From: Catenibacterium mitsuoka_A | GTDB taxonomy: Bacteria > Bacillota_I > Bacilli_A > Erysipelotrichales > Coprobacillaceae | Strand: one strand, 5' to 3' | Assembly (NCBI RefSeq): GCF_964259225.1 | Contig: NZ_CAXVKN010000012.1 | Length of the DNA stretch: 40,281 nucleotides | In this document: positions 25,962-33,297 of the stretch, in pieces | Layout of the letters: every line of letters starts with the position of its first letter | Numbering within the stretch: the first letter of the stretch is position 1 | Position numbers and translations under genes: made by a program | Notes under the pieces: model-generated | Told to the model about the DNA's origin: nothing | What the model saw: only the letters and a program-made list of their open reading frames with translations | Databases searched by the model: none

Positions 25962-26840
25962 ATGATCATTCATCAAATTGAACAAACACATTTCAGTGAT
26001 TCTGAAGCACTCATTATCCAATTTATTTTGAATAAGGGCATGGATATTAAAAATATGACTACTAAAGAAATTGCTGAAGCTACTTTTACTAGCCCTTCAC
26101 TATTAATACGTATCGCAAAGAAAATGGGTTACGATGGCTGGAATCAATTCAAAAAAGCATTTCTAGAAGAATTAGAGTATATGTATGCATCTCAGGACAT
26201 TGACGCATCTATTCCGTTTCTAATAAGTGATGATATTTCTGTCATATCCAATAATATATTTAAACTACATGAAGAGACAATAGAAGATACAAAAAACTTA
26301 ATGAAACATGATGATCTCATGAATGCATTAAAACTCTTAAGAGATGCCAAGTATATTGATATATATACAAGACCTAATAAAGAGCATTTGGCTCAATCTT
26401 TTGCCCAGAAGATGTATTCTATTCAAGAACGTGTCGACACCGTTATGATATCTGGTAATGACCTAGTTCAAGCATCTATGAGTGGGCCTGAACATTGCGC
26501 AATTATTATCTCTTATTCTGGTGAAACAACACACATAATCCATCTTGCGAAGAAACTAAAAAGTAAACATACACCAATTATTGCGATTACTAGTATCTCT
26601 AAAAGTACACTTGTTAAATTATCAGATGTGAGCTTAAGAATCTCATCAAGAGAAATGTTGAATACTAAGATTGGTGATTTTGCATCCACTGAATCTATTA
26701 CCTGTATATTAGATATTCTTTATAGCTGTTATTTCTCACTTAACTATAAAGAGAATCTTAACTATAAACTCAGTATTGCCGGGGAAATAGATGATCAGTA
26801 CTCAGAATATGAATATATTGATGAAACAAAAATAAAATGA
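25962..26840 (+). CDS. MurR/RpiR-family transcriptional regulator (HTH + SIS domain)
   Basis: 292 residues. The N-terminal HTH_6 domain (about 1-75) has the typical MTTKEIAEATFTSPSLLIRIAKKMGYDGWNQFK (longer than 20; see residues about 34-66). The C-terminal SIS domain (about 115-245) carries IIISYSGETTHI for phosphosugar binding and the FASTES segment. Such regulators sense sugar phosphates or amino-sugar phosphates and control nearby uptake or catabolic genes. Here no sugar gene is adjacent; only 40 nt separate it from ecfA1, without an evident terminator. GTG at 25953 is an alternative start; ATG at 25962 has AGAGG at 8-nt spacing. The ligand is unknown. Confidence 0.9.
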   Translation: MIIHQIEQTHFSDSEALIIQFILNKGMDIKNMTTKEIAEATFTSPSLLIRIAKKMGYDGWNQFKKAFLEELEYMYASQDIDASIPFLISDDISVISNNIFKLHEETIEDTKNLMKHDDLMNALKLLRDAKYIDIYTRPNKEHLAQSFAQKMYSIQERVDTVMISGNDLVQASMSGPEHCAIIISYSGETTHIIHLAKKLKSKHTPIIAITSISKSTLVKLSDVSLRISSREMLNTKIGDFASTESITCILDILYSCYFSLNYKENLNYKLSIAGEIDDQYSEYEYIDETKIK

Positions 26841-26880
26841 TACACTTAGAACACGTGTTTTAATAATTAGGAGGCTAACC

Positions 26881-27711
26881 ATGGCAAATGCGGTAGATAT
26901 AAATAATCTAAGTTTTGAGTACGAAGAAGGTGCCAAAACAATTGACCAAATTTCTTTTTCAGTACCTAAAGGCAGCTATACAGTTGTATTAGGTCATAAT
27001 GGTTCTGGTAAAAGTACTATTGCGAAATTAATCATAGGATTACTAGAATCAAAAACAGGTGATATCACAGTTGATGGTATCCACTTAGATGAAGAACATC
27101 TCTATGATGTCAGAGAAAAGGTAGGTATTGTATTCCAAAATCCTGATAACCAGTTTATTGGTTCAACAGTCAGAGATGATATTGCCTTTGGTTTAGAGAA
27201 CCTATGTGTTCCTACAGAAGATATGGAAGATATCATTCAGACATATGCGAAAAAAGTCAATATGACTGAATTCCTAGATCATGAACCTTCAAAACTTTCA
27301 GGAGGACAGAAGCAGCGTGTCGCTATTGCAGGAATTCTTGCAATGCATCCATCTATTATTATTTTAGATGAAGCCACAAGCATGCTTGATCCTCGTGGTA
27401 AGATTGAAATCAATAATCTTGTTCATGAACTCAATCAAACACAGAATATGACTATTCTCTCTATTACTCATGATATAGAAGAAGCAGCTCTTTCAGATCA
27501 TGTCATATTATTAGATAATGGTCATATTATTGATGAAGGAACTCCTGAAAAAGTATTAACACAAAAGGAAGAGTTAGAACGTATTGGTTTAGATGTACCA
27601 TTTGCCTATAAGATTTCTAAAAAACTTCATGATTCAGGATACCCAATTAAACCAATCATAAATAAAGAAAAGCTGGTGAAAGAATTATGTCAATTGAATT
27701 TAAAAAAGTAA
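26881..27711 (+). CDS. ecfA1: ECF transporter ATPase EcfA1
   Basis: ATP-binding subunit of the energy-coupling-factor module, 276 residues. Walker A GHNGSGKST (about 38-46), Q-loop VFQNPDNQF, signature LSGGQKQRVAIAG, Walker B IIILDEATSMLD and the switch histidine in ITHDIEEA are all present. AGGAGG precedes the ATG. It overlaps ecfA2 by 25 nt. It forms a heterodimer with EcfA2 that drives vitamin/metal S components. A palindrome AACACGTGTT lies at 26850-26859, upstream of its ribosome-binding site. Confidence 0.97.
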   Translation: MANAVDINNLSFEYEEGAKTIDQISFSVPKGSYTVVLGHNGSGKSTIAKLIIGLLESKTGDITVDGIHLDEEHLYDVREKVGIVFQNPDNQFIGSTVRDDIAFGLENLCVPTEDMEDIIQTYAKKVNMTEFLDHEPSKLSGGQKQRVAIAGILAMHPSIIILDEATSMLDPRGKIEINNLVHELNQTQNMTILSITHDIEEAALSDHVILLDNGHIIDEGTPEKVLTQKEELERIGLDVPFAYKISKKLHDSGYPIKPIINKEKLVKELCQLNLKK

Positions 27712-28538
27712 ATTACATATATGGAGAAAACACTCCATTTTCATATATTGCCTTAAAGGATGTCTCTTTAAAAATCCCCCAGGGTTCCTTTACAGCTCTT
27801 ATTGGTCATACTGGAAGTGGTAAATCTACTCTCATCCAGCATATCAATGCCTTGCTTTTACCATCTAATGGTGAAGTAGATATTGATGAATTTGTGATTC
27901 GTGCTGGAGAAAAACCAGAAGTACTTAAACCATTGAGAAAAAAAGCTGGTTTAGTTTTCCAGTTTCCAGAATATCAGTTGTTTGAAGAAACAATTGAGAA
28001 AGATATTATCTTTGGTCCTACTAACTTTGGTATGTCTGAAGAAGAGGCAAAAGAACGTGCCGTTAAGGTATTGAAGCTTGTTGGCTTAGATGAATCATAT
28101 CTTGAAAGATCACCATTTGAATTATCAGGTGGACAAAAAAGAAGAGTAGCCATTGCTGGAATACTTGCCATGGAACCAGATATTCTTGTCTTAGATGAAC
28201 CAACAGCAGGTTTAGATCCACAAGGGGCTAAAGAAATGTTGGAACTATTCAAGAAGTTCCAGGAAAGTGGTAAGACAGTTATCATGGTCTCTCATGATAT
28301 GAACCATGTATTACAATATTGTGATCATGTAGTAGTCATGAACCATGGTGAAGTAGAACGATATTGCGATGTAGATGAACTCTTTAGTGAAAGAGATTAT
28401 CTTGAATCAATGAGTATCGATCTACCAGTTATCACTGACTTCATTCAGGAACTTAATATGGGTGGTTTCCATATCAACCCATCTATTAAAGATATAGATG
28501 AATTAGTTAACGCAATAGGAGGAGAATACAATGGATAG
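27687..28538 (+). CDS. ecfA2: ECF transporter ATPase EcfA2
   Basis: Second ATPase, 283 residues: Walker A GHTGSGKST, Q-loop VFQFPEYQLF, signature LSGGQKRRVAIAG, Walker B ILVLDEPTAGLDP and VSHDMNH switch. The FQFPEYQLFE form is typical of A2. It starts 25 nt inside ecfA1 and ends 8 nt inside ecfT, so the three genes are translated as a unit. Confidence 0.97.
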   Translation: MSIEFKKVNYIYGENTPFSYIALKDVSLKIPQGSFTALIGHTGSGKSTLIQHINALLLPSNGEVDIDEFVIRAGEKPEVLKPLRKKAGLVFQFPEYQLFEETIEKDIIFGPTNFGMSEEEAKERAVKVLKLVGLDESYLERSPFELSGGQKRRVAIAGILAMEPDILVLDEPTAGLDPQGAKEMLELFKKFQESGKTVIMVSHDMNHVLQYCDHVVVMNHGEVERYCDVDELFSERDYLESMSIDLPVITDFIQELNMGGFHINPSIKDIDELVNAIGGEYNG

Positions 28539-29331
28539 CATGATCATAGGACGTTATCTTCCTCTTAACTCTTTTATACATAAAAGAGACCCACGTTTAA
28601 AAATAGGTCTTCTTTTATTATTCTTAATTGCTGTATTTTTTGATGCAGGTTTTATTGGTTATGGTATTTTATCTGCCTATGTCATTCTATGTCTTCTTTT
28701 ATCTAAGATTTCATTTAAGGATGTTATGAAGGCTATGAAGCCAATGATTTTCATGATGGCTTTTCTTGCCTTATTCAATCTCTTATTCTTACAGACTGGT
28801 TCTGTCGTATGTACTCTAGGACCTGTTAAAATCTATTCTGGAGCCCTAAAACAGACAGCCTATATTCTTATACGTTTAATCTTAATTATCTCTATGACAA
28901 CCCTTCTAACAGCTTGTACAAAGCCATTAGACTTAACACTAGGTCTAGAAAAACTCTTTGGACCACTTAAGAAGGTTGGTTTCCCAACTCATGAAATTGC
29001 GATGATGATTTCTATCGCTTTACGATTTATTCCTACATTATTAGAAGAAACACAAAGAATCATGAAAGCACAGGCATCTAGAGGTGTAGACTTCCAGGAA
29101 GGCACATTTAAAGAGAAGGTATCCGCTATTGTCTCTTTAATTATTCCGCTATTTATCTCTGCCTTCATGCGTGCAGATGATCTCGCAAATGCTATGGAAA
29201 GTAGAAACTATAACCCAGAAGCAACAAGAACACGTTACCATCAGGTAAAGTGGGATTTAGGTGATACACTTTCTCTCATCTTCTCACTCATTGTTGTAAC
29301 AGGTGTTGTAGTATTGAGCTTTATACTATGA
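28531..29331 (+). CDS. ecfT: ECF transporter transmembrane subunit EcfT
   Basis: Membrane coupling subunit, 266 residues with about five or six hydrophobic helices. The two cytoplasmic coupling motifs that press on the ATPases are seen as KAQASRG (about 189) and ANAMESRNY (about 216-224), variants of the A-x-R-G form. AGGAGG lies 8-9 nt before the ATG. The stop overlaps truA (ATGA). No S component is encoded in the window, so this is a group II shared module. Confidence 0.96.
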   Translation: MDSMIIGRYLPLNSFIHKRDPRLKIGLLLLFLIAVFFDAGFIGYGILSAYVILCLLLSKISFKDVMKAMKPMIFMMAFLALFNLLFLQTGSVVCTLGPVKIYSGALKQTAYILIRLILIISMTTLLTACTKPLDLTLGLEKLFGPLKKVGFPTHEIAMMISIALRFIPTLLEETQRIMKAQASRGVDFQEGTFKEKVSAIVSLIIPLFISAFMRADDLANAMESRNYNPEATRTRYHQVKWDLGDTLSLIFSLIVVTGVVVLSFIL

Positions 29332-30065
29332 GAATAAAATGTATAGTGACTTATGATGGTACACACTTCTATGGCTGGCAGATCCAGCCAGATAAACGTA
29401 CAGTACAAGAAGAAATACAAAAAGCCATTTATAAGATCACTCATGAAGAAGTCACAATTCACTCATCAGGAAGAACAGATGCAGGTGTCCATGCAGTAGG
29501 ACAGGTATTTCATTTTGATATTAATAAAGAAATACCTGAAAAACAATGGATTCGTGCCTTAAACAATTTCCTTCCTGATGATATCTATATCAAAGATTCA
29601 TTCATAGTTGATGAATCTTTTCATGCACGCTATAGTGCAAAAAAGAAAGAATATCGTTATCTTGTTTCTAAAAAACCTTATAACCCAATTGAGAGACTCT
29701 ATGTCTATCAGCACAATCGCCCATTAGATATAGAGGCTATGAGGGAGTGTGCTCAAATCTTTCTAGGAGAACATGACTTTGCCTCTTTCTGTGTCTTTAA
29801 CGGTTTAGGGGATACAATCCGCGTTATAGAAACAATTGATATACAAGAAGAAGATGGGATTGTCACAATGAGATTTGTAGGCAATGGATTCCGTCGCTAT
29901 ATGGTACGTTTAATCTCTGGTGCACTTATTCAAGTAGGATCTCATTGGCGTACAAAGGAATTTGTAGAAGAACTACTTGAATCAAAAGGAAAGAAAAAAT
30001 GTTTATTTAAGGCCAAACCAGAAGGTCTTTACTTACAGGAAGTGTATTATGAAGAAGATGATTAA
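29328..30065 (+). CDS. truA: tRNA pseudouridine(38-40) synthase TruA
   Basis: TruA, 245 residues, modifies U38-40 in the tRNA anticodon arm. The catalytic aspartate is D51 in SSGRTDAGVHA; RYRYLV-like strand (EYRYLV) and the C-terminal GNGFRRYMVRLISGALIQVG are conserved. It is translationally coupled to ecfT by a 4-nt overlap, the arrangement found in Bacillus. The PHP gene starts inside its last codons. Confidence 0.97.
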   Translation: MRIKCIVTYDGTHFYGWQIQPDKRTVQEEIQKAIYKITHEEVTIHSSGRTDAGVHAVGQVFHFDINKEIPEKQWIRALNNFLPDDIYIKDSFIVDESFHARYSAKKKEYRYLVSKKPYNPIERLYVYQHNRPLDIEAMRECAQIFLGEHDFASFCVFNGLGDTIRVIETIDIQEEDGIVTMRFVGNGFRRYMVRLISGALIQVGSHWRTKEFVEELLESKGKKKCLFKAKPEGLYLQEVYYEEDD

Positions 30066-30927
30066 CTATCATACCCACACATATCGCTGTGGACATGCAG
30101 TAGGAAATGAATATGAAATGATAGAAGCAGCATTACATGAAGGCTATCAAGAAATAGGCATGAGCTGTCATATCGCTTTACCTCATTACCGTTCTCATCT
30201 TCTTCATTCACTTCCTTCAATTCGTTCTATTCAAGGTCTTAAATCATGTATAGGTGCTTTTTTAAGAAATGGTCCTAAGATGCGTATGCCTTATGATGAA
30301 AAAGAAGATTATCTAGATGCGCTTAATAACTGTCAGAAGCATTTTCACTATATCAAGATATATAAGGGATTTGAGGCAGAATACTTCGAAGACTACCTAG
30401 ATTACTATCAGAACTTATTAAGCTCTGGAGAAGTTGATTATTTGATTCTAGGGCATCATTTCCATAAACATAGCATCCATGACTGTTACTATGGAAGAAA
30501 GAATCTTACAAAAAAAGATTTACTCAATTATGTAGAAGAATTAGAAAAAGCAATGGATACTGGACTATTCACTTACATTGCCCATCCAGATCTCTTTTTA
30601 ATGGGATATGGGAAAATAGACGATGTCAGCAAAGAAGTTATTTTACGTATATGTAAGAAGGCAAAAGCTACAAACACCCCTCTAGAACTTAATGCAGGAG
30701 GTGTACGTAAAGGTGAAGTGAAGATGAATGGGAAGGATGTTTATCCTTATGCCAATGCCTATTTCTTCCAGATTGCCTCTATGATAGGCAATGATATTAT
30801 TCTTGGATTAGATGCTCATTCACCTGAACAACTCAGCTGTGAGATGTATCATTACCTAGAAAAACTAGCTAAAGAATATCATCTTCATGTTCTTGATCAC
30901 ATTGAATTCAAGAAAGGAAAACAATAG
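30049..30927 (+). CDS. PHP-domain phosphoesterase, histidinol-phosphatase (HisJ) type
   Basis: 292 residues from the ATG at 30049, which overlaps the truA end by 17 nt; AGGAAG is 6 nt upstream. ATG at 30058 is possible. The PHP metal motif HTHTYRCGHA (about 8-17) opens the domain; further ligand-bearing blocks are MSCHIALP, YKGFEAEY, LGHHFHK, YIAHPDLF and LGLDAHSP. This matches the HisJ family that hydrolyses L-histidinol phosphate, but no his genes are near, and PHP enzymes of this size can act on other phosphate esters. It sits between truA and rplM, which are neighbours in Bacillus. A terminator follows at its stop codon. Confidence 0.82.
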   Translation: MKKMINYHTHTYRCGHAVGNEYEMIEAALHEGYQEIGMSCHIALPHYRSHLLHSLPSIRSIQGLKSCIGAFLRNGPKMRMPYDEKEDYLDALNNCQKHFHYIKIYKGFEAEYFEDYLDYYQNLLSSGEVDYLILGHHFHKHSIHDCYYGRKNLTKKDLLNYVEELEKAMDTGLFTYIAHPDLFLMGYGKIDDVSKEVILRICKKAKATNTPLELNAGGVRKGEVKMNGKDVYPYANAYFFQIASMIGNDIILGLDAHSPEQLSCEMYHYLEKLAKEYHLHVLDHIEFKKGKQ

Positions 30928-30953
30928 AAAAATTCAAGAGAATTTTTCCTTTA
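30927..30953 (+). terminator. Terminator after the ecf-truA-PHP operon
   Basis: Perfect 9-bp stem GAAAAATTC (30927-30935) / GAATTTTTC (30940-30948), AAGA loop, then CTTT. It begins on the last base of the stop codon and ends a few bases before the next promoter. Confidence 0.75.
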
Positions 30954-30957
30954 ATCA

Positions 30958-30985
30958 TTGACAAAAGTGCGAGTGTTGCTATAAT
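30958..30985 (+). promoter_or_regulatory. Consensus promoter of rplM-rpsI
   Basis: TTGACA (30958-30963), 16-nt spacer, TATAAT (30980-30985): both hexamers are perfect sigma-A consensus. Start of transcription near 30992. Confidence 0.93.
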
Positions 30986-30991
30986 AAGATT

Positions 30992-31144
30992 GTTCTGTTC
31001 AAGGGGTATTACACCTTGATACAAGAATGCATGAGTTTGTTTGTTCAGGAAACAGTCTGACCCTTATCAACGGACAATACGTTTCCCTGGATAAAATCAT
31101 TTTAAAAAGACCCCGGTAAGGTTATTTTAAAAGGAGAAAAAAGA
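30992..31144 (+). ncRNA. L13-type ribosomal protein leader
   Basis: About 150 nt of untranslated leader before rplM. Complementary pieces include CAAGG (31000-31004 region) with CCTTG (31013-31017), a GTTTGTTTGTTCAGG segment and GACCCTTATC / GGTAAGG blocks that could close a long-range stem before AAAGGAG. Position and length match the L13 leader motif known in Firmicutes, where L13 is thought to repress its own mRNA. Exact pairing was not modelled. Confidence 0.55.
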
Positions 31145-31579
31145 ATGAGACAAACAACAATGGCTAAAGAAGCCACAATTGAAAGAAAATGGTATGTTGT
31201 AGATGCAACTGGTCTTACATTAGGTCGTTTAGCATCTCAGGTTGCTACAGTATTAAGAGGTAAGAACAAGCCTACTTATACTCCACATGTAGACACTGGT
31301 GACTATGTAGTTATCATCAATGCAGAAAAAGTAGTAATGACAGGTAAGAAGTTAGACAAGGTGAAGTACTATCACCATTCTGGATTCTTAGGTGGTTTAA
31401 AAGTTAAAACTGCTAGACAGTTCCAGGAACAGAATCCAACTGGATTCGTAGAAACTGCCATCAAAGGTATGCTTCCACACAACACTCTTGGCAGACAGCA
31501 GGCTAAGAAATTATTTGTTTATGCTGGTAGTGAACATCCACATGCTGCTCAGAAACCAGTAGAATTAAAGTTAAAGTAG
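31145..31579 (+). CDS. rplM: 50S ribosomal protein L13
   Basis: L13, 144 residues. The start MRQTTMAKEATIERKWYVVD matches the Firmicute form, so the first ATG is kept over the one 15 nt later. LGRLASQVATVLRGKNKPTYTPH and the C-terminal AGSEHPHAAQKP are typical. AAAGGAG is 8-9 nt upstream. rpsI follows after 12 nt. Confidence 0.98.
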   Translation: MRQTTMAKEATIERKWYVVDATGLTLGRLASQVATVLRGKNKPTYTPHVDTGDYVVIINAEKVVMTGKKLDKVKYYHHSGFLGGLKVKTARQFQEQNPTGFVETAIKGMLPHNTLGRQQAKKLFVYAGSEHPHAAQKPVELKLK

Positions 31580-31591
31580 GAGGAAGAATAA

Positions 31592-31984
31592 ATGGCAAAC
31601 GTACAGTACAGAGGAACAGGTCGTAGAAAATCTTCAGTAGCTCGTGTTATCTTAACACCAGGTACTGGTAAATGCGAAATCAACGGTAAGGCTGCTAAGG
31701 AATACCTTCCTTCAGACGTATTATTAATGATCGTTGACCAGCCATTAGAATTAACTGGTACAAAGGATAAGTTCGATGTAAAAGTTAATGTTAATGGTGG
31801 AGGTATCTCAGGTCAGGCTGGTGCTATCCGTCATGGTATCGCAAGAGCTTTACTTGAAGCTGGTTCTGATTACAGACCAACATTAAAGGCTGCTGGCTTA
31901 TTAACTCGTGATTCAAGAGTTAAAGAACGTAAGAAATACGGTCTTAAAAAAGCAAGACGTGCTCCACAGTTCTCAAAGAGATAA
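31592..31984 (+). CDS. rpsI: 30S ribosomal protein S9
   Basis: S9, 130 residues, whose C-terminal tail reaches the P-site tRNA. QYRGTGRRKSSVARV at the start, GGGISGQAGAIRHGIARAL in the middle and the tail KKARRAPQFSKR ending in Lys-Arg are conserved. AGGAGGAAG precedes the ATG. Confidence 0.98.
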   Translation: MANVQYRGTGRRKSSVARVILTPGTGKCEINGKAAKEYLPSDVLLMIVDQPLELTGTKDKFDVKVNVNGGGISGQAGAIRHGIARALLEAGSDYRPTLKAAGLLTRDSRVKERKKYGLKKARRAPQFSKR

Positions 31985-32014
31985 TATTATTTATCACTTA
32001 TTACAAGAGACATA

Positions 32015-32042
32015 CAAGAACTCCCTTTTGGGAGTTTTTGTT
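32015..32042 (+). terminator. Terminator of rplM-rpsI
   Basis: AACTCCC (32019-32025) / GGGAGTT (32030-32036), TTTT loop, extended by CAAG/TTTG, with a T-rich tail. Confidence 0.92.
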
Positions 32043-32122
32043 TTACCTTAAAATAGAGTTTTTGAACTTTGCTAGATACTGTCTAACAAAATATATTAAA
32101 TGTTTCTCAGATAAAAAGGTAG

Positions 32123-32173
32123 TTTACATCTCTTTCCTAAATCGCTACAATAGGGAATCGAGGTATTCACCTC
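32123..32173 (+). promoter_or_regulatory. Promoter and initial hairpin of the TSUP permease gene
   Basis: TTTACA (32123-32128), 17 nt, TACAAT (32146-32151), followed at the expected start of transcription by a short stem GAGGT-ATTC-ACCTC (32160-32173). A hairpin at the 5' end of the mRNA could protect it or hide the leader. Confidence 0.6.
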
Positions 32174-32201
32174 TTATATCTTATGTAAAGGAAAAGGGAA
32201 A

Positions 32202-32948
32202 ATGGGGATTTATTTCATTGTATGTCCGTTAGTATTTCTAGCGGGCTTTGTAGATTCAATTGCAGGTGGGGGAGGTCTGATTTCGCTTCCAGCCTATATG
32301 TTTGCAGGAATACCAGTACACGCCGCAATTGCGACAAATAAGCTATCATCATCAACAGGCACTGTTGTATCGACTGCAAGACTTATTAAGAATAAAAAAG
32401 TAGATTGGGGATTTGTACCAGGAACAGTCATTGGCGCACTCATTGGTTCTGTCGCAGGCGCAAATCTTACACTCATTATGAGTGATCATATTTTAAAGAT
32501 GGTATTAGTTGTTCTTTTACCAGTTGTTGCAATCTGTGTATTAAAAGATAAGAATCTGGATGTAGACGTTCCAGTGGGAATGACAAAGACTAAACAGTAT
32601 TTGATTGCGATTGTATGCTCATTTGTGATTGGCTGCTATGATGGATTCTATGGTCCAGGAACAGGTACATTCTTATTACTTGTATTTACTAAGTTTGCGA
32701 AGATGCCAATAGATAAGGCAACAGGAAATGTAAAGGTAGTAAATCTATCTTCAAACATTTCAGCATTAGTTACATTTATCTTAGCAGGAAAGATTTTATG
32801 GGGATTAGGACTTGCTGCTTCATGCTTTAGTATTGCAGGGCATTATGTAGGTGCTGGAATGGTTGTGAATAATGGTTCTAAGATTATTAAACCAGTAATC
32901 CCAATTGTATTAGTATTATTAATGATTAAAGTTGTATCAGGAATATAG
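32202..32948 (+). CDS. TSUP (TauE/SafE) family membrane permease
   Basis: 248 residues, about seven to eight hydrophobic helices. The N-terminal FVDSIAGGGGLISLPAYMFAGIP-type block (about 12-34) and the repeat-like FYGPGTGTFLLLVFTKFAKM (about 148-167) are the paired TSUP motifs. Members move sulfite, sulfonates or related organic anions, or sulfoacetate/taurine breakdown products; the substrate cannot be read here. It is monocistronic with its own promoter. AAAGGAAAAGGGA serves as ribosome-binding region. Confidence 0.9.
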   Translation: MGIYFIVCPLVFLAGFVDSIAGGGGLISLPAYMFAGIPVHAAIATNKLSSSTGTVVSTARLIKNKKVDWGFVPGTVIGALIGSVAGANLTLIMSDHILKMVLVVLLPVVAICVLKDKNLDVDVPVGMTKTKQYLIAIVCSFVIGCYDGFYGPGTGTFLLLVFTKFAKMPIDKATGNVKVVNLSSNISALVTFILAGKILWGLGLAASCFSIAGHYVGAGMVVNNGSKIIKPVIPIVLVLLMIKVVSGI

Positions 32949-32954
32949 TGTTAA

Positions 32955-32986
32955 AAGGACTGAACCCAATAATGGATTCAGTCCTT
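32955..32986 (+). terminator. Hairpin after the TSUP gene
   Basis: Ten-bp stem AAGGACTGAA (32955-32964) / TTCAGTCCTT (32977-32986) with a 12-nt loop, 7 nt after the stop. Only a weak T-rich tail follows; a second, better terminator lies at 33054. Confidence 0.65.
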
Positions 32987-33053
32987 AATATATGTTTTCT
33001 TATTGAACATTATTTACTTTAATAGAAAAATAAGGTAATATATGTTTACGTTG

Positions 33054-33082
33054 TGAGAGGACCTGCGCGCCTCTCATTTTTT
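33054..33082 (+). terminator. Second terminator downstream of TSUP gene
   Basis: TGAGAGG (33054-33060) / CCTCTCA (33070-33076) with a GC-rich 9-nt loop, then six Ts. It either backs up the 32955 hairpin or ends a short unrecognised transcript. Confidence 0.75.
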
Positions 33083-33121
33083 ATTTCTGAAAATAATGTA
33101 TGAAATAGTTGAATTGATATT

Positions 33122-33261
33122 TTGCAAGGTAAATGCGAGGTATTGAGAGGTTAAGATATAATTTGTTGATTATTTGCAAGATTTAGCTAGTAAATAAGCT
33201 GATTTTAAGTAAATAAAAGCAAATTTATTTTTGCGAGGTAAATGCGAGGTGTTGCGAGGTT
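33122..33261. repeat. Two 31-nt direct repeats made of phased TGCGAGGT octamers
   Basis: Copies at 33122-33152 and 33231-33261 agree at 28 of 31 positions and lie 109 nt apart. Each contains three octamers of the form TGCGAGGT, at 33123, 33134, 33144 and at 33232, 33243, 33253: steps of 11 then 10 nt, one helical turn each. The second copy has all three octamers perfect. The 78 nt between are AT-rich with a lone TTTGCAAG. The region lies between convergent genes; no ORF of note covers it. Nature unknown. Confidence 0.75.
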
Positions 33262-33263
33262 AT

Positions 33264-33288
33264 AAAAAAAGAAGGATTTACATCCTTC
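33264..33288 (-). terminator. Terminator of the polyamine operon
   Basis: Stem GAAGGAT / ATCCTTC (33271-33277 with 33282-33288) followed, on the minus strand, by seven Ts (33270-33264). It begins 10 nt after the aguB stop. Confidence 0.92.
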
Positions 33289-33297
33289 TCAAATAGT

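Noticed and set aside
32038..32232. A 64-codon plus-strand frame before the TSUP permease
   Set aside because: It would start with TTG inside the rpsI terminator, has no ribosome-binding site, crosses the permease promoter and overlaps the permease start.
33122..33261. CRISPR array
   Set aside because: Only two copies with a 78-nt gap, each made of internal octamers; no cas genes and no regular spacers.
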